Shown here: one piece after another, positions 54,912 to 64,000 of the stretch
How the letters are laid out: every line of letters begins with the position of its first letter
Numbering within the stretch: the first letter of the stretch is position 1
From: Streptococcus porcinus
GTDB lineage: Bacteria > Bacillota > Bacilli > Lactobacillales > Streptococcaceae
DNA length: 64,000 bases
Direction of reading: 5' to 3'
NCBI RefSeq assembly: GCF_900475415.1
Contig: NZ_LS483388.1
Coordinates: 1,164,001-1,228,000 of the forward strand
The notes under the pieces: model-generated
Seen by the model: the letters and a program-made list of their open reading frames with translations, nothing else
Databases searched by the model: none
Told to the model about the DNA's origin: nothing
Program-made: the position numbers and the translations under genes

Positions 54912-56048
54912 TTAGTTACCAAATAATACAGCCTCAAGCTTCTTAGCTGTTACTGACCAAACAAATGTTGATTTAATCCGTTCTTGAATATTTTTTTGTA
55001 AATTTACTCTTCTAGCAGAATCATCAACTAGGGTTTGTAGTGCATCTCTCAGCGAATCTTTATCTTCTTCAATAATAATTCCCAATTGATCATTGGTAAT
55101 GACTTCAGTTGTACCACCACGATCCGTAGCAACTACGGCTGTTCCCAACAATCCTGCTTCTAAAATCGACGTTGGTAAGCCTTCAGGGTACATCGAAGGA
55201 TAAACAAAAATATCTGATTGGGCCATTAAAGACATGGTCTCTTGAAAATTCAACTTACCTAAAAAGTGGATATTCCCATTTTTGTTCACTCTAACTAATT
55301 CCTCAAGTAAAGGTCCATCACCGGCAATTTGTAAGTGGATATTTTTTGGAAAATTAGCTTCCTCAAATGCTTCAACCAACATAGCAATACCCTTCTCTTT
55401 GAGAATTCGACCAGCATAAGTTATATATAATTCTTGCTCTTTTTTAGGTAAATAGCTAGCGCCCTTAAATTGATCTGCTAAATTATCCGGAACGGAATTA
55501 TAGATCACACCACTTGACTTAATCGAAAAGTGTTCAAGCCATTCTGAACTCCGTTCGGATACTGCAAAAAATTGAGGATAATAAGATTTAACAAAACCAG
55601 TCAAAAGATGCTCATAAATGGCACCAAAAATATCCAATACTTTATTATTGACAGTAAAATGACTACTACCATGATCAAGAACAATACTTGGAAGCCCTTT
55701 AGCTTTAGCATAGTTTAAACCCATTAAAGTTGTCAATTGAAAACGGGTATTACAGATGACATAATCTGCGTTTTCAGCTAAAAGTTTATTATATAAATCA
55801 TGATATTCTTGATTTTTATCTAAAATAGGATAGCGTTGTTTAAATTGCTTTTTAGATGGAAAACGATAAATTTTACGACTATTATCTACTTCATAATTAG
55901 GTAAATAATCATGATTGGTGGTTACAATAATAATGTCGTAACCCAGCTTAACCAATTCAGTTGTTAATTTATCAGTATAACGCTCAATCCCACCCAAGAA
56001 AGGTAAAAAATAACCGGAGAAAAATAGAATTGTTTTCTTATCTGTCAT
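54912..56048 (-). CDS. GT4-family glycosyltransferase
   Basis: 378 residues from ATG 56048. GT-B fold: N-terminal GYFLPFLGGIERY and C-terminal VYPSMYPEGLPTSILEAGLLG, the E-x7-E nucleotide-sugar motif. It adds a sugar to the growing polysaccharide on the cytoplasmic face; donor unknown. Its start overlaps the previous gene by 11 bases and lacks its own ribosome binding site, so it is translationally coupled. Confidence 0.88.
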   Translation of the reverse strand: MTDKKTILFFSGYFLPFLGGIERYTDKLTTELVKLGYDIIIVTTNHDYLPNYEVDNSRKIYRFPSKKQFKQRYPILDKNQEYHDLYNKLLAENADYVICNTRFQLTTLMGLNYAKAKGLPSIVLDHGSSHFTVNNKVLDIFGAIYEHLLTGFVKSYYPQFFAVSERSSEWLEHFSIKSSGVIYNSVPDNLADQFKGASYLPKKEQELYITYAGRILKEKGIAMLVEAFEEANFPKNIHLQIAGDGPLLEELVRVNKNGNIHFLGKLNFQETMSLMAQSDIFVYPSMYPEGLPTSILEAGLLGTAVVATDRGGTTEVITNDQLGIIIEEDKDSLRDALQTLVDDSARRVNLQKNIQERIKSTFVWSVTAKKLEAVLFGN

Positions 56049-56871
56049 TATTGTCAACTTTCATAAATAAACCCTTGATAATACCTTTACCCATTGCAGT
56101 CACTTTTGACAACTTATGCTTTTCAAAACAGACAATTTTAATAAACTCATCTCTCAGAACAATGTAGTTATTTTTTGTTTCCTTGTTAAAGCCATATTTT
56201 TTACTAAGATAAATGGTATTACGAGCAAAATAATATTTTCGAAATGCACTGTGGTTGGATGTATAAGCATCTCTTCCTAAAAATTTGATTGGACTTGCAT
56301 TACCAATTTCGTGAAGAAATCCAATTTTATTGATGCGATATGTTTTATATCCTAATTTTTCATAATGATAGTTCAAATCATAATCCACTAGGTCAATAAA
56401 CATTTTTTCATCGAATTTATCAGATTTAGCGAAAACACTTGTTTTCATAAAAGCTGCCGAAGTAATACATTTTGTAACTTCTTCATATTCCGATGTGTAG
56501 CTTTCATCACTAGTCTTATTAATATCTTTAAACAAACAGGTTAAGATACCAACATTAGGCAAATTTATGTAAGATTTATAATTAGCAATAAGATCATTAA
56601 AAACGACTGTATCTTGATCTAAGGTAAGGAACCAATCAAAAGCATACTCAATAGCATAATTTCCAATCTTATTAAGCGCTGTTGCAATTCCAAGGTTTTC
56701 ATTCAATTTAATGATGGTCAAATCAGGAAAAACCTGACAAATCTCATCACAATTTTGTGACCCATTATCGACAATTATCACTTTATCTACTTGAGGCTTA
56801 ATGGCTTCAATATTTTCTTTTAAACGTTGTATTTCTGGATTGAATGTCACAATCCCTGCTAATATTGGCAT
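56038..56871 (-). CDS. GT2 rhamnosyltransferase-like glycosyltransferase
   Basis: 277 residues from ATG 56871 (MPILAGIVTFNP), preceded by AGAGGGGAC and two bases after the flippase stop. GT-A fold with IIVDNGSQN, then WFLTLDQDTV (the DxD). Resembles the RgpB/RfbN rhamnosyltransferase group of streptococcal rhamnan loci. Confidence 0.85.
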   Translation of the reverse strand: MPILAGIVTFNPEIQRLKENIEAIKPQVDKVIIVDNGSQNCDEICQVFPDLTIIKLNENLGIATALNKIGNYAIEYAFDWFLTLDQDTVVFNDLIANYKSYINLPNVGILTCLFKDINKTSDESYTSEYEEVTKCITSAAFMKTSVFAKSDKFDEKMFIDLVDYDLNYHYEKLGYKTYRINKIGFLHEIGNASPIKFLGRDAYTSNHSAFRKYYFARNTIYLSKKYGFNKETKNNYIVLRDEFIKIVCFEKHKLSKVTAMGKGIIKGLFMKVDNNDR

Positions 56872-56872
56872 T

Positions 56873-58291
56873 TTATAGTCCCCTCTTAAAGTTTCTAAAT
56901 AGATCAATAACTGGTGTTTTCAACAGATAGATAATAATAATATAAGTTGATACCCCTACAATTGTTTGAAGTCCATAGTTTATAAAGGAGATAGACATAT
57001 GACTATCCATATAATAAATTAGGGAAGCCGTTACAAGTGCTGCAAGCGAATAACGCAATAGTCCTCTTGTTAATTCCTTAATACTAAAGACATCTCGTAA
57101 AGAGATTATTTGATATAAAGACACTGCGAACTCAGTTAAAACTGTTGATATAATGGCACCCATGGCACCAAGAATTGGAATTAAAATGATATTACCAATG
57201 ACATTTATAATTAGCCCAACAACTGCTGAATAGGTATACGCTTTTGTCCGCTTTGAAGCTAATAGATACTGGGTTCCTAAAGCGTTACCATAAGAAATAA
57301 AAATTATCATAAAGGATTGAACAGCCATTAAAGCGCCTACTTGGGCATAGTCTTTCCCAAAAAAGAAGGTTGCAAAAGTAGAGGACACTCCTACAACACC
57401 AGCAATCATAAGCATTGAAATAGCATTACTCAAATCTATTAATTTGATGAGTAATGATTTAGCTTCTTCTTTTTTTCCATTAGAAAAGAGACTTGACAAA
57501 CGTGGTAAAAAAACCCCACCAATAGCTGAAACAATTGTAAATAAAATCCGAATAATTTTATCTGACTGATCAAAATAACCAGCACTGACAACACTATCCA
57601 TTGCACCTAACATACTTTTATTCAATGATAGGTAAATTTGCATTGTAATTTGTGGCAAAAAGAGCATCAAAGTTGGTTTCAGGTGTTTAAAAATTGAAAG
57701 TCTTTTAAAAGGGATTCGTATAACTTCTTCTTTGAGTTGTGACCAAACCGTTAAATTCCCAAGTAAAGCTGCAAAAGCTATTAAAAAGATATACAAACCC
57801 AAATCATTTTTAGTTTTTACTAAAATAAATGTTAATGTAACCGTTGTTAGCTTAACAATCGTATTTCGAACAACTATCCTTTTAAAATCTTCTATTCCTA
57901 AGTAATACCAAGAAATGTCCGTTGCTATTGCCAGCAAATTTATCCCTTGTAATAGGTAAAAACTAGTCCAATCTTTAGTCCAGAAGACAAAAATCAAGTA
58001 AAAAACCGAAGCAATTGAGACCGTAATAAATTTCAAGAAAACTAATTCCCAAAATACTTTGCTTCTTTTATACTTGTTATTTTGAACAAAAGCAATTTCA
58101 CGATTCCCGTATAAAGAAATCCCTAAAGCTCCAAAGAGAGTAAAATACATAACAATTGAACTTGTATAGGCATTAATACCGATTCCTGTTGGAGATAAGA
58201 TACGAGATACATAAGGAACTGTTATCAGCGGAAGTATTAACGTTAATAACTGATAAGAGGTATTGTAAAACATATTTCTTATTAATTTCAC
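56873..58291 (-). CDS. Wzx-type polysaccharide flippase
   Basis: 472 residues with 12-14 membrane segments, starting MKLIRNMFYNTSYQLLTLILP, typical of the PST/Wzx family. It moves lipid-linked oligosaccharide across the membrane. The main rhamnan of related species is exported by an ABC transporter, so a flippase here suggests a second lipid-linked unit, such as a side-chain donor. Confidence 0.9.
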   Translation of the reverse strand: MKLIRNMFYNTSYQLLTLILPLITVPYVSRILSPTGIGINAYTSSIVMYFTLFGALGISLYGNREIAFVQNNKYKRSKVFWELVFLKFITVSIASVFYLIFVFWTKDWTSFYLLQGINLLAIATDISWYYLGIEDFKRIVVRNTIVKLTTVTLTFILVKTKNDLGLYIFLIAFAALLGNLTVWSQLKEEVIRIPFKRLSIFKHLKPTLMLFLPQITMQIYLSLNKSMLGAMDSVVSAGYFDQSDKIIRILFTIVSAIGGVFLPRLSSLFSNGKKEEAKSLLIKLIDLSNAISMLMIAGVVGVSSTFATFFFGKDYAQVGALMAVQSFMIIFISYGNALGTQYLLASKRTKAYTYSAVVGLIINVIGNIILIPILGAMGAIISTVLTEFAVSLYQIISLRDVFSIKELTRGLLRYSLAALVTASLIYYMDSHMSISFINYGLQTIVGVSTYIIIIYLLKTPVIDLFRNFKRGL

Positions 58292-58296
58292 GCGAA

Positions 58297-59655
58297 TTAC
58301 CTCAAAATCAAACTAATAACAGTATCAAATAATAGAAGTCCATTCGATACGACTATTAAACATAGTAAAGAAATTGGCACAATTTTTTGTCCATTTTGCT
58401 CAATTCTAATTTTTATACTAGATGCAAAAACTTGTAATAACACTAAAGTTGGAGTGAAATAGCGTCCTTGTACCCCCTCAATATAACTTGTTCTTGCTCC
58501 ATTATATTCTAGCATGATAAAATATACCCCAAAAATCCCAAAAAAGAATGTCATAAGGAATATTAAACCCATTTTTCTACTCTTAATAAATTTTTCTTCG
58601 GTAAATAAGACTACAAAAAATAAGAGATACCAAACAGCTGAAACCCATGTTGGGATAAAATTATAAGTAGGATAAGGTGCTGCCAACCAAGATGTAATAT
58701 CATTACTTAACAATTCAGTTCCAGAGTAATTATAGCCAAATGTCATCAAGTATCTTCGGATAACAACGAAAATGCCCCCATGTGACCTACATACTAAATA
58801 GAAGACTCCTAGGGCAATCAGGATGATAACTATTTTTATCAGCATATGACTTTTCACAAAGTCATATGCTAGCTTCACTTTGTTTGTCATTTTTTGGGCT
58901 AAGGTATGATTCGTCTGAAGTAATGAGATTGGGATCAACATAAGTAATAGCCAGTAGTTTTGTTTACATGCAAGTAATAACAAAAGGCTTATAAATGCAA
59001 GAATTATTAACCGTCTTTTGGTTACTAAACGATCCGATAGAATATTTATCAACACTGCTATTAGACTGGCCGTAATAAGATAACCCGTTGCATCATATGA
59101 TAGACTCGCAAAAGCATTTAGTGCAACTGGACTCAAGAAAACAGCAAAATATATCATTTTTGCATTTCTTAAGTATTTAATAATTAATGTTAAACTTACA
59201 ATTGAAACAAAAGATGAAAAAAGTCTTGCTACGGTTATCATTATTCCCATTGAAGGATAAATATATGAACCAATTTTAAGACCAATCGCTGGCAAAACAT
59301 GCCCACCAAAAACAAAGTTGAAAATGGAGTAGTTCACTTCACGAGGAGCGTCTTTCCATGATATAAAATTTGCCTTATTAAGATAGTATTTTTCAAACCT
59401 TGTCCCATCTTGATACGACTCTTTTTGACTCTTCATCCCTGAAACAATGCTATATTCACCATATTTAGAAGTATCAATAACTTTGTTTGCAATACGACCC
59501 GATACCGCTAGATGATATTGACCATCAGGTTCATTGAAAAAAGGCATAAAAATGCTAAGTGACATTGTTATCATTAAGCCTACTACCAAAAAGGTTTTGT
59601 GTATTGAACTGTCTGAAAAAATACTATCAAAAAAAGTCAAAGCTTTTTCTTTCAT
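58297..59655 (-). CDS. DUF2142 polytopic membrane protein
   Basis: 452 residues with about 12 membrane segments and an N-terminal outer loop containing FNEPDGQYHLAVSG, a hallmark of DUF2142. Family members have the layout of GT-C glycosyltransferases, with an acidic DxxxH-like pair in the first loop. It could transfer a sugar from a lipid-phosphate carrier to the polymer outside the cell. This fits the Wzx flippase next to it. Confidence 0.8.
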   Translation of the reverse strand: MKEKALTFFDSIFSDSSIHKTFLVVGLMITMSLSIFMPFFNEPDGQYHLAVSGRIANKVIDTSKYGEYSIVSGMKSQKESYQDGTRFEKYYLNKANFISWKDAPREVNYSIFNFVFGGHVLPAIGLKIGSYIYPSMGIMITVARLFSSFVSIVSLTLIIKYLRNAKMIYFAVFLSPVALNAFASLSYDATGYLITASLIAVLINILSDRLVTKRRLIILAFISLLLLLACKQNYWLLLMLIPISLLQTNHTLAQKMTNKVKLAYDFVKSHMLIKIVIILIALGVFYLVCRSHGGIFVVIRRYLMTFGYNYSGTELLSNDITSWLAAPYPTYNFIPTWVSAVWYLLFFVVLFTEEKFIKSRKMGLIFLMTFFFGIFGVYFIMLEYNGARTSYIEGVQGRYFTPTLVLLQVFASSIKIRIEQNGQKIVPISLLCLIVVSNGLLLFDTVISLILR

Positions 59656-59665
59656 TTACTCACCA

Positions 59666-60601
59666 TTATTTCTTAAAGATAAAAATTAAATCTCTTATTC
59701 GATTACTGAAACTATCATAATATTGACCTTTTATAATAGTTTGTTTTAAGGTCGAAAATAATTTCCGGTTCTCAGCATTTTCAAGACGCTCAACATTGAA
59801 TTGATAATATTTGTTTAAGCGATTCAGGTTCTTATGTTGATCCTCAACGAGTACGGCTCGAGCGATTGTAAAATAGCTCACTACTAATTTCAACTCCGTG
59901 ATATGTCTTGAATGTGTACTGTGTATGTTCAATAAATGACCACTGGCATTTCCACCATGCCGTTTATGTAATCCTACAGGATAATTATAATTGTATCCTG
60001 TTCCTAATAATCCGGAAATTCCGGTCATTAGGTTATCATGTGATAGCATTAACCCTTCTTGATAATGCTTCATAACTTGCTCAACAAATGATTTCCTGAT
60101 ACAAAAAGTCCATCCTTGACGGTAATTATGATATGAAAAATCAAGTGGATACTGAGTTAGCTTAGCTTTAGCATCAAATTGAAATTGTTTCGGATAAGTA
60201 GCCTCTCCTGACATTAATTTGATATCAACATCTGCACTTAGAACATCAACAAAAGGGTGAGTTTCCATGATAGAAACTTGTTTTTCGTTTTTATCCCAAT
60301 ACCAGATGTCATCTTGATCACTAAAAAAGATATAATCAACTGTTAAAGATAATGAATCAAGTAATAATTGTCGAAAATTCAACCGCCATCCTAAATTCTT
60401 TTCATTTTTTTGAATAGACCAATTATTTAAATTATATTTTAAAATATAAGTATTAACAACTTCTATGGTTTTATCAGTTGACCCATCATCGCGAAGTAAG
60501 ACATAATCCGGCTTCAATGTTTGATTTCTGATAGAATCTAATTGTTCCTCAATAAAATCTTGACCATTATAGGTAGCCATTAATACTGCTGTTCTAACCA
60601 T
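59666..60601 (-). CDS. GT2 glycosyltransferase (RgpF/WfgS-like)
   Basis: 311 residues: TAVLMATYNGQDFIEEQLDS, LLRDDGSTD and FFSDQDDIWYW are the classic GT2 motifs. Related to rhamnosyltransferases of wall-polysaccharide loci. It overlaps the next gene upstream by one base. Confidence 0.9.
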   Translation of the reverse strand: MVRTAVLMATYNGQDFIEEQLDSIRNQTLKPDYVLLRDDGSTDKTIEVVNTYILKYNLNNWSIQKNEKNLGWRLNFRQLLLDSLSLTVDYIFFSDQDDIWYWDKNEKQVSIMETHPFVDVLSADVDIKLMSGEATYPKQFQFDAKAKLTQYPLDFSYHNYRQGWTFCIRKSFVEQVMKHYQEGLMLSHDNLMTGISGLLGTGYNYNYPVGLHKRHGGNASGHLLNIHSTHSRHITELKLVVSYFTIARAVLVEDQHKNLNRLNKYYQFNVERLENAENRKLFSTLKQTIIKGQYYDSFSNRIRDLIFIFKK

Positions 60602-61671
60602 TATATCTCCTCAAAGCTCTTAACAGTTTTGACAAGTCCATCTGTTAAGGAAACTTTCTTTTTCCAACCAATCTTTTCAATTTTTTCAGTGCTTAATCTT
60701 GTCCGTCCCATTTTACTATATGCTTTACTAGCTTCACTTGGAATTTCAAATACAACCTGCAAATCTTTATCTGGGAAAGTATCAACTAATAACTGAGCCA
60801 AGTTCCGAATCATAATAGGTTCTTCTTCATTAGCTATATTGTAGGCTTGACCAATTTCTCCATTTAATAAAATCAAGAATAAGGCAACTGTTGCGTCAGC
60901 TAAATAACAAAAAGCACGTTCTGCACTCCCATCACTTTTTAAAACAATGTCTTCCTTCATAAGAACATTATTTAGTAAATCACTCATAATACGGCCATCA
61001 TTTGCCACTTCCATTCCAGGCCCATAAACATGAGCCAGTCTAGCAATGGTAAATGGAACTTGATATTGATCCGAATAGGATTTCAAAAGTGTTTCTGCGA
61101 TACGCTTACTTTCTGGATAACAAGCTCTACTTTCTAGAATATCAAATGCTCCATATGCTTCTTCATCAATAACTTCCTGAATTGCTTTACCATAAATTTC
61201 ACGGGTTGACATAAAAAGAAAATTTTCAATTTCTTTTACTTTCGCAAATTCTAAAAGATTAAGTGTGCCCAAAGTATTAGCTTTAATTATCCCAACTGGA
61301 TCAGTTAAAATATAGTGTGGGCTAGCGTTGCTGGCAGCATGAACAATAAAATCAACTGTCCCATCATATAACAATGGTTGATTGACATCGTGTTGAATTA
61401 AAATAATTTTATTCTCTTCAACTAATCCTTTAAAGCGCTCTTTAGCTTTATCCAAGTTACGGGCAGTTGCAATAATAGTAATATCGCTATCCTCAAACTG
61501 ATTTAAATAGACTAAGGTGTAAATCATATAGGTAGCCAACATACTGTTCGCCCCAGTAATTAAAATTGATTTATGATTTAATTTATCCCAAGCTACAGAT
61601 CGATCTTTAATAATAGCTTGTAAATCTTCTTGAACAATTGTATTTGAATAACTTATCATTTTATAATCCAT
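60601..61671 (-). CDS. NAD-dependent epimerase/dehydratase (extended SDR)
   Basis: About 356 residues. Dinucleotide motif ILITGANSMLATYMIY, catalytic-type YPESKR (YxxxK), and the substrate-binding C-terminal half. I use ATG 61671 (MDYKMISYS); ATG 61659 is also possible, and none has a clear ribosome binding site because the start overlaps the preceding gene by 11 bases. It makes an activated sugar or sugar alcohol for the locus. The reaction cannot be read from sequence. Confidence 0.82.
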   Translation of the reverse strand: MDYKMISYSNTIVQEDLQAIIKDRSVAWDKLNHKSILITGANSMLATYMIYTLVYLNQFEDSDITIIATARNLDKAKERFKGLVEENKIILIQHDVNQPLLYDGTVDFIVHAASNASPHYILTDPVGIIKANTLGTLNLLEFAKVKEIENFLFMSTREIYGKAIQEVIDEEAYGAFDILESRACYPESKRIAETLLKSYSDQYQVPFTIARLAHVYGPGMEVANDGRIMSDLLNNVLMKEDIVLKSDGSAERAFCYLADATVALFLILLNGEIGQAYNIANEEEPIMIRNLAQLLVDTFPDKDLQVVFEIPSEASKAYSKMGRTRLSTEKIEKIGWKKKVSLTDGLVKTVKSFEEI

Positions 61672-62383
61672 AAATTTGCGCATTTTCTTTAGCATCATAA
61701 AGAGCTTTAAATGTATAAAAATCATCTGGTGTTGTGATTTTTATGTTTTCGTATGGCCCTTCTACAATAGTTAACTTCCGATTGTACATTCCCATTAATG
61801 TACTAGAATCAATTGCATTAGTGATTCCTTTTGAGATAGCATCACGTTGAACTTCTAAAATATCTTTTAAGTAAAAACTTTGCGGAGCTTTTGCAATATA
61901 GGAACGCGTTCGGTCAACAACCTCTTGAATTTCCTCTTGCTCATTTATCAAAACAACTGTTTCTTTTGCAGCTACTGATGTAATGGCAGTTCCTTTTTCC
62001 TTTACAGTTTTAATATTGCTAGAAAGTAAAGGAACATCAATTAATGGACGAACGCCATCATGAATCAGGACAATATCATCTTGTCCTCTAGCAATTTTTT
62101 CAGCAGCTTCTAAACCATTAAAAATTGAAAGTTGTCCTGTTTCACCGCCAGGAACAATGGCTTTAACTTTTTTGAGAGAAAATTTTTCTACTAGTTTTTC
62201 CATGTAGTCAATCCAATCACTGACACATACAACAACAGTCACATCAATTTCTGGATTATTTTCAAAAACTTCTAAGGTATGAACAATGATTGGTTTACTA
62301 TGAACTTCTAAAAATTGTTTTGGTTTTCCTTTAGAGCGCATTCGGCTTCCTACACCACCTGCAAAAATAAGACCAATATTCAT
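61661..62383 (-). CDS. TarI/IspD-family alditol-phosphate cytidylyltransferase
   Basis: 240 residues. It begins MNIGLIFAGGVGSRM, the nucleotidyltransferase loop, followed by KPKQFLEVHSKPIIVHTLE and IHDGVRPL. The locus has a LicD gene next to it and no other isoprenoid genes, and this organism uses the mevalonate pathway, so it should not be the IspD enzyme of the non-mevalonate route. It more likely activates an alditol phosphate (ribitol, glucitol or glycerol type) as a CDP derivative. Confidence 0.88.
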   Translation of the reverse strand: MNIGLIFAGGVGSRMRSKGKPKQFLEVHSKPIIVHTLEVFENNPEIDVTVVVCVSDWIDYMEKLVEKFSLKKVKAIVPGGETGQLSIFNGLEAAEKIARGQDDIVLIHDGVRPLIDVPLLSSNIKTVKEKGTAITSVAAKETVVLINEQEEIQEVVDRTRSYIAKAPQSFYLKDILEVQRDAISKGITNAIDSSTLMGMYNRKLTIVEGPYENIKITTPDDFYTFKALYDAKENAQIYGL

Positions 62384-63208
62384 TTAATTCTCCTTCCAGT
62401 ACCAAGTGTAGTAACTGTGATTTTCTCGCTTATTCTCAGGCGGTAATTCCATATAAGAATCACCATAAAGTTGATTTAAATAAGCATGATCATTTTTAAT
62501 CTTTCTTACTGTTAAATGTTCAAATGGTGTATCTTCATATTCTGAAAATAATTCAACAGGGAAAAACTCTTTTAAACGATAGCGTGAGTCTGTATACCCT
62601 ATAAAAGGTACATCTTGATCATTGTATGTTCCCATAATCTGATCTGCTACTAGTGCTCGTTTTTTTGCTTGGCCATGATACAAAACAAAACGTGGAAAAC
62701 CTAAAATCAATCTAGCAACAGCATATAATTTCCGTGAACCACTAGCATAGTTTGGGTAGGTTGTACACATAAGGTTTGCAGCTGCATTATGAACTTTCTT
62801 AAAGAATTTCTCCCGATCCTCAGAACTTTCAGGTAATTTGTCCATAGGGAAGAGGTCAATAAAGACACCCGTCCAAGGGTGAATGCGATCAGTCTTGCTC
62901 TGATACATAGAACCTGTATGATAGAGTTTTGCAAATGGCCATAGATTAGGTTCAACAGAATGGTGCAACAACTTATACTCTGTATTTTCTTCTTTAGCTA
63001 AAACTACCATCAGCTTTTCATAGTCACTTCTTTTGAGCATTAAATCAATATCGTCATCCCAAGGAATAAATCCTTGATGGCGAATAGAGCCCAAGAGACT
63101 TCCGCCACCTAAAGAATATTCTATTTTATTTTCTCTTGCTATTTTATCAATATAGGAAAGCATCTCCAATTGGATTTTCCTAATTTCTGAAACGGTCATT
63201 TTTTTCAT
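62384..63208 (-). CDS. LicD-family phosphotransferase
   Basis: 274 residues. The LicD core GGGSLLGSIRHQGFIPWDDDIDLMLKR begins at about residue 34, with the DDDID metal-binding cluster. Such enzymes transfer phosphocholine, glycerol phosphate or an alditol phosphate from a CDP donor to a glycan. The stop is one base before the cytidylyltransferase start, so donor and transferase are made together. Confidence 0.9.
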   Translation of the reverse strand: MKKMTVSEIRKIQLEMLSYIDKIARENKIEYSLGGGSLLGSIRHQGFIPWDDDIDLMLKRSDYEKLMVVLAKEENTEYKLLHHSVEPNLWPFAKLYHTGSMYQSKTDRIHPWTGVFIDLFPMDKLPESSEDREKFFKKVHNAAANLMCTTYPNYASGSRKLYAVARLILGFPRFVLYHGQAKKRALVADQIMGTYNDQDVPFIGYTDSRYRLKEFFPVELFSEYEDTPFEHLTVRKIKNDHAYLNQLYGDSYMELPPENKRENHSYYTWYWKEN

Positions 63209-63244
63209 ATCTTATTTCCTTTCAAATTGAAGAAATCATTATAA

Positions 63245-64000
63245 CTAGGTTTTTTTGATGAAGAAAATAATAACGCCAATATAAGAAATAATAACAACAA
63301 CTAATAGTCCTACTACCTTATATATTGGATTCAAATGATGAACTGATTTCTGCCCCTTATTTTTAACAGGAATAGCATTATACTCTTGATCATCATATTT
63401 AAAATCTGAAACAAAACCGTTAACTTCATAATTAGTTATTCTAGCACTCGAAATAGAATTGCCATTGACTTTAAAATAGATTGGTTTCTTATTATTAACT
63501 TCCCTCTTTTCATTTTGTTGGGGAATAATAAAATATTTGTATCTATCTGAAAGACCTCTTATTTTGTATAAAGGTTCATTATCTTTTTTTTGTTCTTTTT
63601 TATTGAAAACCCAAAAGTCATAATTGATAGGGATATCTCTAACATTCCCATCTACGTAGGTAAACCTCTCACCGCTAATTAAAAATGGTTGAAAGCAACT
63701 GATTTTCTTAATAAATTCTATTTGGTTTAAATGAGTATTAGTCCAAAAAGTTGTCTCTTTATTTGTTTCCAAAACCTCTACTTTCCCTTTTCGAATTCTT
63801 CCTAATATAAATTGAATTCCCGAGATTGGTTTATTTGTTTTCTGATTGTTTGTCACAAAATTAATACCATAACTTCTAATTTGTGGAGTAAGAATACCGC
63901 CATTTTCATCTAGAACAAAAATACCTTGCGATGATTTCGTGTTGTACACTTCAAATGATTTTTCCATATGACTTGTTTGATCATTTGGTTTTTCAAGAAT
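63245..64000 (-). CDS. Membrane-anchored Cna-B-like protein (cut by window edge)
   Basis: The visible 252 codons run open to the right edge. ATG 63967 is an internal candidate but has no ribosome binding site, so the protein probably starts outside. The text includes KPISGIQFILGRI, like SpaA/Cna-B pilin units, and ends with one membrane segment (VVGLLVVVIISYIGVIIFF) and KKT. There is no LPxTG motif before the segment, so it would stay in the membrane rather than be linked to the wall. It leads the polysaccharide genes downstream by 36 bases. Function unknown. Confidence 0.65.
   Translation of the reverse strand: MLEKPNDQTSHMEKSFEVYNTKSSQGIFVLDENGGILTPQIRSYGINFVTNNQKTNKPISGIQFILGRIRKGKVEVLETNKETTFWTNTHLNQIEFIKKISCFQPFLISGERFTYVDGNVRDIPINYDFWVFNKKEQKKDNEPLYKIRGLSDRYKYFIIPQQNEKREVNNKKPIYFKVNGNSISSARITNYEVNGFVSDFKYDDQEYNAIPVKNKGQKSVHHLNPIYKVVGLLVVVIISYIGVIIFFIKKT

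Noticed and set aside
61661..62383. Calling the cytidylyltransferase IspD of the methylerythritol pathway
   Set aside because: The organism has the mevalonate pathway genes at the left edge, and the neighbours are LicD and glycosyltransferases.
53013..64000. Assigning the locus to the S. agalactiae group B antigen and the species to GBS
   Set aside because: Gene order next to pepT fits rhamnan loci of several pyogenic streptococci, and the nucleotidase seems to differ from the GBS protein as I remember it; species left open.

Overview
The window reads as chromosomal core sequence of a low-GC Streptococcus of the pyogenic group. Evidence: a complete mevalonate-pathway pair, an L27 with the cleavable Firmicute N-terminal extension next to Prp, an MtaR/CpsY-type LysR regulator, a 5'-nucleotidase with a sortase signal, fruRKA, and the order pepT-ebsA-fer-LysM protein-cmk-infC-rpmI-rplT beside a wall-polysaccharide locus. 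S. agalactiae, S. uberis, S. iniae and similar species all fit; I cannot fix the species from the sequence alone. Almost every gene is on the minus strand, so operons read right to left. There are no tRNA or rRNA genes, insertion sequences, prophage genes or CRISPR arrays.

Layout, left to right. 0-5 kb: end of the mevalonate operon (mvaK1, truncated mvaD) and a heterodimeric ABC multidrug exporter preceded by an unannotated 23-codon leader peptide and a transcription attenuator. 5-14.5 kb: surface 5'-nucleotidase, deformylase-like protein, gdhA, an ABC-F ATPase, cca, DegV, a DUF1149 protein and a SAP-domain protein that looks leaderless. 14.5-22 kb: two tandem GH73 glucosaminidases, the fructose operon fruR-fruK-fruA with a consensus cre site, and a ketopantoate reductase paired with an EIIC-like membrane protein. 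22-36.5 kb: ferredoxin-NADP reductase, trmD-rimM, a Cna-B-type surface protein behind AdcR-like zinc boxes, rpsP-khpA, a MacA/MacB-type exporter operon, pyrR-uraA with a PyrR attenuator, lspA-rluD, mtaR/cpsY, and rplU-prp-rpmA. 36.5-53 kb: CapA-like protein, nifS-thiI, gor, aroD-aroC, an RlmI-type methyltransferase, ltaS, the infC operon with its leader, cmk and pepT. 53-64 kb: an amidase with six ChW repeats and a polysaccharide locus with two GT2 and one GT4 glycosyltransferases, a Wzx flippase, a DUF2142 protein, an SDR epimerase, a TarI/IspD-type cytidylyltransferase, a LicD transferase and a membrane-anchored Cna-B-like protein cut by the window edge.

Most notable points: (1) the leader peptide and terminator that probably control the exporter by ribosome-mediated attenuation; (2) paired TTAACnnGTTAA boxes suggesting zinc control of the LPKTS surface protein; (3) three genes (fruR, ferredoxin-NADP reductase, infC) whose family start falls on a non-AUG codon (ATT, GTA, ATA/ATC); (4) three genes (SAP protein, RlmI-like, ferredoxin) with a -10 box only 6-7 bases before the ATG and no ribosome binding site, predicting leaderless mRNAs; (5) a locus that looks built to add an alditol-phosphate to the wall rhamnan. 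All functional statements are homology or motif inference made by eye.
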